From the IMG/VR virus record IMGVR_UViG_3300036846_000729, positions 1 to 23,839 of that record: 23,839 nt of DNA; one strand, written 5' to 3'. The stretch is from a virus. A model generated the notes under the pieces. The model did no database searches and had not been told where the DNA came from. It was given only the letters and a program-made list of their open reading frames with translations. Shown here piece after piece: positions 18,888 through 23,839 of the stretch (position 1 is the first letter of the stretch; each line of letters begins with the position of its first letter). The position numbers and the translations under genes are program-made.

Positions 18888-20101
18888 GGGGTTTTCACGA
18901 CCTTGATGATCCCGAGCGGCTCGATCACCATCGGCGTGAAGTAGCCGGCGTAGGCGACCTGGACACCCAACACGGACGGTTCGACGACCTGGAGGGAGCC
19001 GATCCGCTCCTCGTAGACTTCGGCGGCGGCGGTGCTGAACACCAACGAGGTGTAGTTGGGAAGCGCGGACAGCGCCGGGGAGCAGAAGATCGGGATCCCC
19101 GCGATCTGGCCCATCAGACCGGAGCCGAAGTTGCCGGCGTTGAAGCCGGGTGACTGCTGGTTGAACGGGTTCACCGGCGGGAACATGCCGCCCCAGATCG
19201 CGAGCAGGCCGGGCGGGATCACCGCGAACACGGTTCCGGCGCCTTTGGTGCCTGTGTAAATCGCCGCTGCGGCGGCCCAGAGCGCGTTCGAGACGTCGCT
19301 GGGCTGGTTCGGCCCGGTCGGAAGCACGGTGCCTGCTGTTGCGGCAGCGTTGAACGCTGTCGCCGACGCCGCTTCGGTCTGGATCGCGTACTGCGCCGCC
19401 AGGTCCGTGATCACCAGATCCATCACGCCGGGCTGCGTGAAGTCGATGCTTTGACGGGAGACGTTGACGTATCCTCCGTACGTGCTGGCGGTCGCGGCGA
19501 GCTTCGTGATCGTCATCTTCTGCGACGTCAGTTCCGCCTTCTCAGCCGACTGCACACCCACCGTCGTGTGGACCGTCACTTTCGGCCTGGACCAGTTCTG
19601 CCCGGGCAGCTGCCTGGGCCCCAATGCGTTCACGAGTGGGCGGCTCGCGTCGATGAAGTCGACGACAGGTCCGAGGATCGGCGTCGGGATCAGACCGGGC
19701 GAGTCGGCGGTCGTCTGGTGGGAGGCGGCGCGGTTGTAGACGTCGAGCCGCTGCTTCGACTCGGCGTCGCCGAGCCCTGACCGCCACATGTCGAGGGCGT
19801 AGTCGCCGGCGGAGCGATACTCGATCTCCCTGGGCCGCTCCTGCTGGGTGTCGCGCATCAGCGGCGCGATCTCCGCGATCATCGCGCGGCTGTCGACGTC
19901 GAACTGGCGCATCTCCTTCAGCGGGCGGATCTGGTTGTTGAGCTCCTCGAGCCGGTTGCGGGCCCGGGTTGCGAGCTCCATCTCCTGGCTGTTGAGGTCG
20001 CGGCCGTGTTTCTCGGCGTCCTCGACGAGCCCGTCGATGAACTGCTGCTTCTCTTCCGACTCGGCGACGAGCCGGGCGAGCATCTGGTCGGTGGTGCGCA
20101 T
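18884..20101 (-). CDS. HK97-fold major capsid protein
   Basis: This 405-aa protein has its ATG at 20101 preceded by GAAAGGAA. Residues 1-75 are a charged coiled coil (EEKQQFIDGLVEDAEKHGRD, ELATRARNRLEELNNQIRPL) matching the delta domain removed by the prohead protease. The body has the MCP pattern: DSPGLIPTPILGPVVDFIDA, GGYVNVSRQSIDFTQPGVMD, the glycine-rich GFNAGNFGSGLMGQIAGIPI and the C-terminal FTPMVIEPLGIIKVVK. It forms the icosahedral head. The preceding gene is the matching protease. Confidence 0.9.
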   Translation of the reverse strand: MRTTDQMLARLVAESEEKQQFIDGLVEDAEKHGRDLNSQEMELATRARNRLEELNNQIRPLKEMRQFDVDSRAMIAEIAPLMRDTQQERPREIEYRSAGDYALDMWRSGLGDAESKQRLDVYNRAASHQTTADSPGLIPTPILGPVVDFIDASRPLVNALGPRQLPGQNWSRPKVTVHTTVGVQSAEKAELTSQKMTITKLAATASTYGGYVNVSRQSIDFTQPGVMDLVITDLAAQYAIQTEAASATAFNAAATAGTVLPTGPNQPSDVSNALWAAAAAIYTGTKGAGTVFAVIPPGLLAIWGGMFPPVNPFNQQSPGFNAGNFGSGLMGQIAGIPIFCSPALSALPNYTSLVFSTAAAEVYEERIGSLQVVEPSVLGVQVAYAGYFTPMVIEPLGIIKVVKTP

Positions 20102-20177
20102 GATGTGGGGTTCCTTTCGGGCGCGAACGGGTTAGCGTTATCGCTCGAGCGCCACCTCACCCCACGGGCCGCGCGGC

Positions 20178-20192
20178 GTCCCCCACGGGGAC
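20178..20192. promoter_or_regulatory. hairpin in the 118-bp gap between protease and capsid genes
   Basis: GTCCCC-CAC-GGGGAC is a perfect 6-bp stem with a 3-nt loop (20178-20192). A second CCCCACGGG lies at about 20160-20168. The 118-bp space (20102-20219) is the longest non-coding gap in the late operon; I found no clear promoter in it. The hairpin may stabilise or process the capsid mRNA so that capsid is made in excess. Confidence 0.4.
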
Positions 20193-20219
20193 CATCAACG
20201 CGCGTTTGTCTCTTGGCGG

Positions 20220-20795
20220 TCAGTCAATCATGGCATAACGGTCGGACAGCCGCCACCCCCGAACCACATCAAGGTTCGGGCGGCCCGCCAGCCCAACGTC
20301 GGGCTCAGTGGTTTCGCGGACGGCGAGCACGTTCGCGGTCTTGTACGCCGGGTCGGGTGTCATCGCGATATGGTCGAGCCACAACCGGTTCAGACGCCTG
20401 AGTCCTTGCTCGGGCCAGGTTTCGCCGCCGTCAGGGACACCGAACCCCGCCGACGCGTCCAACAGGCCCTCGCTGGCGAGCTGCAACGTCTCGTCGCCGT
20501 CGACGGTCTTCGCGATCTGCAGCTCGGCGACCAAGCCGTTGTCGCGGGCGGGGTGGAACGCGACCGCTTTGCCGACGACGTGGTCGATCCTGTGACCGCG
20601 GTTGACCATGATCCTCCGCCTCGCCGCGTCCAGGCCTTCGAACGCGCCGCGGGAGACGACCTCGCGGATCAGCCGGCCTTTGTGGACGACCTGGGCTTCG
20701 GTTTCGTAGGGCATCACGACAAGCTCGATCTGGCGTTTCGGGAAGCTCACGTCGAGCTGCGTCGCGGCCCTCCATTCGATCACGAGTTGGGTCAT
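20220..20795 (-). CDS. HK97-type prohead protease (S78 family)
   Basis: This 191-aa protein has its ATG at 20795 overlapping the portal stop (ATGA). Catalytic-type residues are visible: His68 in MVNRGHRIDHVVGKA and Ser115 in LLDASAGFGVPDG, with the conserved LWLDHIAMTPDPAYKTANVL segment after it. The N-terminus (FPKRQIELVVMPYETEAQVV) is the usual first strand pair. It cleaves the capsid delta domain and itself during prohead maturation. Position and size fit. Confidence 0.88.
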   Translation of the reverse strand: MTQLVIEWRAATQLDVSFPKRQIELVVMPYETEAQVVHKGRLIREVVSRGAFEGLDAARRRIMVNRGHRIDHVVGKAVAFHPARDNGLVAELQIAKTVDGDETLQLASEGLLDASAGFGVPDGGETWPEQGLRRLNRLWLDHIAMTPDPAYKTANVLAVRETTEPDVGLAGRPNLDVVRGWRLSDRYAMID

Positions 20796-22048
20796 TTCAA
20801 CACTCCCGCGGCTAGGTCAGTTGGCGTGCTGTTGTCGAACCGTTCGGCGGCGCGGATCTCGTCGACGGTCATCGCCGGCTTCCCCGTCACCGGGTCAACG
20901 ATCGACGCGAGGATCTGGTAGGTCTGGGCGCGCTCCAACGGTTCGCCCTGGACGTAGTCGTCGCTGTTCAACTCGACCACCGTCCCCCTCGGCAGCGCCC
21001 AGTTCGACAACGCTGTCATCACCGCGGCGGCTTTCGGACGTAGCCCGGAGCGCCAGTGCTGATCGTAGAGCATCGACACGTTCCGGTACGTCATCGGGTC
21101 CCCACCCGTCGGGAGCCCCACCAGGACGGGTGGGATCCCGAGGAGCTCCGCGATCCTCGACTGGTTGAACCTAAGCAGGTCGAGGAGGGCCATGTCGGAC
21201 GGGTTGACCTGGGTTGGTGTCCAGGTCACGCCGCCGGAGAGGACAGCGGGTTCGCCGATCGCGGAGCTCCTGGCGGTGATCCACTGCGCTTTCGCGTCAG
21301 CGGCCTGGGCCGCGCTCAACCCTTCCGGGAACGACAACAGGCCCGACGGGACACCCGTCGTCGCGAGCGTCGTGCCGTACTGGGTGAGGACCTGGTCGGC
21401 GATCATCCGCATCGACCCCGCATCGAGCGGCCCGGTGCCGTGCGCGTACCCGGTCGACGACTGGTAGCGGATATGGAGGATGTCGTCGGTGACGTCACGC
21501 CCCGCGATCTCGTAGGTGCGGATCCCGTTCAGCAGGTCGATGTTGACGAACCATCCCGGCACCACATGGAACCGCGACGGCCACCCCGTCGCGTAGTACG
21601 ACGTCGCGAGGATAAAAGCCTCGCCGAGCTGATACGACCAGAAAACCTGCTTCAGGAACTCGTCCCAGCCGGTGTACAGGATCGGGTCGGGGTTGTTCAA
21701 CCAGTCCGCGTTCAACGTCGGTGACGCGTTCACCAGGTAGGGCGGCATCGCCGAGAGGACGGCCGCGTTCCTGTCGAGGCACATCCACGCGGTGTCGGTG
21801 AGGATCTCGGTTCCTTGTTGGCCCCACTGCGGCGTCGCCCAATCAGCGGGCCAGCCGGCCCACGCCGACGGGACGATCCGCGGTGGCGGCGACCAACCCG
21901 GGTCAGGGTCACCGGTGAGCACGATCCCGTCGGGGTCACCGGGTGTCGCGTCGGGCGGCCCCACACTCGCGGGCGGCACACCCGGCGGGTTCGTGTTCGG
22001 CACCTCCGGGTCGGAGCTGGGCCTGATCGAGCGGGTCCAGAACGCCAT
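20792..22048 (-). CDS. HK97-family portal protein
   Basis: This 418-aa protein has its ATG at 22048 directly after the terminase TAG. The first 60 residues are Pro-rich and disordered. The fold segments include VFWSYQLGEAFILATSYYAT, FHVVPGWFVNID, DDILHIRYQSSTGYAHGTGP and RIAELLGIPPVLVGLPTGGD, then TYRNVSMLYDQHWRSGLRPK, all strong portal hallmarks. It forms the dodecameric DNA channel. The length is typical. Confidence 0.9.
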   Translation of the reverse strand: MAFWTRSIRPSSDPEVPNTNPPGVPPASVGPPDATPGDPDGIVLTGDPDPGWSPPPRIVPSAWAGWPADWATPQWGQQGTEILTDTAWMCLDRNAAVLSAMPPYLVNASPTLNADWLNNPDPILYTGWDEFLKQVFWSYQLGEAFILATSYYATGWPSRFHVVPGWFVNIDLLNGIRTYEIAGRDVTDDILHIRYQSSTGYAHGTGPLDAGSMRMIADQVLTQYGTTLATTGVPSGLLSFPEGLSAAQAADAKAQWITARSSAIGEPAVLSGGVTWTPTQVNPSDMALLDLLRFNQSRIAELLGIPPVLVGLPTGGDPMTYRNVSMLYDQHWRSGLRPKAAAVMTALSNWALPRGTVVELNSDDYVQGEPLERAQTYQILASIVDPVTGKPAMTVDEIRAAERFDNSTPTDLAAGVLK

Positions 22049-23803
22049 CTAGTACACCGCCGCCGCCGGTTTGGGGGCGTGCGCAGCCTGAACGGCCCAA
22101 CACAACGCCTTCACGAGATGAGCCGACGATGAAGGCACCAACTGGAGGCCGGTCGAGAGCTCCTTCACCTGCGCCCCACCGATAGCCTGGTCGAGCTCCC
22201 CGGTGTTGTCGTGCGCGAGCACACCGCCGGCCGCCAAGTCACGCAACAGCGGCAACCCCAGCCTCGTCTCAGCGCCACCCGCTGGTTGCGGGGCCGGGAT
22301 CATCCCGTCCGGCACACGCCCCAGCAGCGACGCACCAACCAGGAGGACGCGCATCTCGCGGAACACGCCGAGACGCTGCACATCCAGCATCGCGGTGTCC
22401 CAGTCCTCACACGTCCACCCGTCGACCTCGAGGCGGCCATCGCCGAGCTCCGCGGCCGCCGCAACAGCGGCCCCGGTGCCGAAATGATCCTCAACAGCCA
22501 GGTACAGCGGGCCGTCGCCCAACAACCCTGGCGCCTCGAGATGCGCCCACAACCCGGCCGGCAACAGCAGCTCACCAACACCCGTCGGGACGGTCCTGTT
22601 CGGCCACCGGTTCAGCCACTGCGCCTCGAACGCCTCGACCGGGTCGGTCTCGTCCTCGTACACCTCCGACTCACCCGCCTGGACCGCGTCCAGCTGGCGA
22701 CGGATCAACCGCTCCCGCTGCGGCGTCCAATGAGGCGACGCCTGACGCCAACCCTCGACGTCGTCGAGCGCGCACGTCTTCGGGGTCGACCACTCGATCA
22801 ACAGATCACCGTCGCCGCTCTCAAGCCTTTCGAGAGCCGCCTTCCGGCGGGCCAACATCAACGCGGTCGCCTCACGGTGCGCGGTCGAGATCAGCCACAG
22901 CTGCGGCTGCTCCCGCTCCACCATCGTCGGAGCCAACCCCTCGTCGACGATCTCAGGCCTCACCTTCCACGCCTCGTCGACGGCACCCACGCTGACCGAG
23001 TAGCCGTACACCGCCGTCTTCGCGCGCAACAACCACCGTGACCTGTGCGCGAGCAGCTCGATCGACGTGTCACCCGCACCACGCGAAACCTTGAACCCCG
23101 GCTGCCGGTCCGCCCACGGCAACGCCGGCCGCATCACCTCCCGGATCACCTGCACATCCTTCCCCGTATGCAACACATCCTGCGGCTCACCGAACCGCTC
23201 CGCCTGATGCATACGCCACAACAACAACTCACGCAACAACCACGACTTCCCCAACTGCCGCGCCATCGTCAACAACATCGTCTCCCACACCAACCGGCCA
23301 TCCACGTCGACCTCGAGCAACCTCGCCGCGACCAACCGCTGGAACCACCGGAACGGCCTGCCCTCCCTCGCCTCCGCCCACACCTCGAACTCCCGGCCGA
23401 GCGACGCGACCGCACGCGGATGAGGCACCGACATGTACCGCGGCCACGTCGCATCAGCCGGAACCACCAACAGCTCCTCCAACCACGGCACCCGCCAACA
23501 CCCATGATCCGCCGGCAACCCCTCCGGTTCGGGTTCGGGCTCCGGAGCAGGCGGCGGCACCCACCTCCGCCCGCTCGTCGCCCGATTACACCTAGCGTGC
23601 TCAGGCCCCGAATACCGCGACCTGTCCGCGTCGTCATGACCCAAATCCCACGGCTCACCCGGGACGATCAACTCACCACAACGAGCACACCGCACATCGC
23701 CGGCGAGCACGAACGCCTCAAGCCGGCGGCGGGTCGCTACATGCTCCCGACCATAGCCAGCCTGCGCCGTATTCAGCCCCGCACGCCTCAGCTTCGTCGG
23801 CAT
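22049..23803 (-). CDS. HNH nuclease fused to terminase large subunit
   Basis: This 584-aa protein has its ATG at 23803. Residues 28-80 carry an HNH domain: Cys39 and Cys42 (VRCARCGE), WDLGHDDADRSRYSGPEHAR with His56 and His69, Cys72 and Asn73. A Pro/Glu-rich linker (83-95) leads into TerL. The ATPase has Walker A ARQLGKS (Lys186, Ser187) and Walker B AVDEAW (Asp276, Glu277). The C-terminal nuclease region contains YLAVEDHFGTGAAVAAAAEL and a closing VLAHDNTGELDQAIGG. It packages and cuts DNA into proheads. In many cos phages a separate HNH protein acts with terminase; here both are in one chain with no frameshift between them. Confidence 0.88.
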   Translation of the reverse strand: MPTKLRRAGLNTAQAGYGREHVATRRRLEAFVLAGDVRCARCGELIVPGEPWDLGHDDADRSRYSGPEHARCNRATSGRRWVPPPAPEPEPEPEGLPADHGCWRVPWLEELLVVPADATWPRYMSVPHPRAVASLGREFEVWAEAREGRPFRWFQRLVAARLLEVDVDGRLVWETMLLTMARQLGKSWLLRELLLWRMHQAERFGEPQDVLHTGKDVQVIREVMRPALPWADRQPGFKVSRGAGDTSIELLAHRSRWLLRAKTAVYGYSVSVGAVDEAWKVRPEIVDEGLAPTMVEREQPQLWLISTAHREATALMLARRKAALERLESGDGDLLIEWSTPKTCALDDVEGWRQASPHWTPQRERLIRRQLDAVQAGESEVYEDETDPVEAFEAQWLNRWPNRTVPTGVGELLLPAGLWAHLEAPGLLGDGPLYLAVEDHFGTGAAVAAAAELGDGRLEVDGWTCEDWDTAMLDVQRLGVFREMRVLLVGASLLGRVPDGMIPAPQPAGGAETRLGLPLLRDLAAGGVLAHDNTGELDQAIGGAQVKELSTGLQLVPSSSAHLVKALCWAVQAAHAPKPAAAVY

Positions 23804-23806
23804 CGC

Positions 23807-23839
23807 TCAGACCCGCCGAGGGTGTGCGAAAAAGTTGAA
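23807..23839 (-). CDS. end of an upstream gene (partial)
   Basis: The last ten codons FNFFAHPRRV and a TGA end at 23807, 3 nt before the terminase ATG. The tight spacing suggests the 3' end of a coupled gene, perhaps the small terminase. It is too short to identify and is cut by the window edge. Confidence 0.3.
   Translation of the reverse strand, partial: FNFFAHPRRV

Noticed and set aside
1-23839. Terminal repeat showing that the window is a complete circular genome
   Set aside because: The first and last tens of bases do not match in either orientation.

Overview
The window is a compact, GC-rich piece of a temperate, tailed (siphovirus-type) phage or prophage. The host is most likely an actinobacterium. 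GTG starts and 4-nt gene overlaps are frequent. The portal, protease, capsid and lysis modules look actinophage-like. The small secreted transglycosylase-like protein (2494-2829) and the tail-fibre opening HGRDHAPGGADP resemble forms I associate with Thermoleophilia/Actinobacteria, but that placement is inference. Neither end shows host genes, tRNAs or rRNAs.

Layout. Almost everything is on the minus strand and reads right to left. The late operon (23.8 to 8.56 kb) holds, in order of transcription: the end of an unseen gene, an HNH-terminase large subunit fusion, portal, prohead protease, HK97-fold capsid, a small head protein, head-tail connector, probable tail terminator, a 62-aa protein, major tail protein, tail assembly chaperones G/GT (-1 frameshift), a gp10-like protein, an HNH/NUMOD3 endonuclease, tape measure, minor tail protein, two fibre-like proteins with a 49-aa protein between them, a zinc-ribbon protein, a 59-aa protein, CHAP endolysin and a one-TM holin candidate. 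A 0.9-kb plus-strand island (7687-8553) faces this operon. It carries an XRE repressor-like gene, a strong hairpin, and a secreted protein that looks like a moron. A second XRE gene diverges from the first behind a near-consensus sigma70 promoter with overlapping palindromes; this is the likely lysogeny switch. That promoter feeds the early operon (7.6 kb to 53): Cro-like protein, 85-aa protein, tyrosine integrase, 65-aa ORF with a candidate attP, PD-(D/E)XK-like nuclease, phage Dam-type adenine methyltransferase, small proteins, an alanine-repeat protein, an Ea22-like protein, a secreted Rpf/transglycosylase-like enzyme, a RecT-like annealing protein, a replication-initiator-like protein, a second nuclease-like protein and a 31-aa membrane peptide.

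Points of most interest: the HNH-TerL fusion; a 12-bp tandem repeat whose variation among copies is entirely amino-acid-changing, in a gene flanked by a 28-nt duplication of the next gene's start; a palindrome-dense candidate attP inside an overlapping ORF; a nuclease/methyltransferase pair coupled to the integrase; and a secreted peptidoglycan enzyme in the early operon. The apparent attP lies intact between phage genes, so this may be a free or circular phage genome rather than an integrated one. The small terminase, replicative helicase/polymerase and both genome ends are outside the window.
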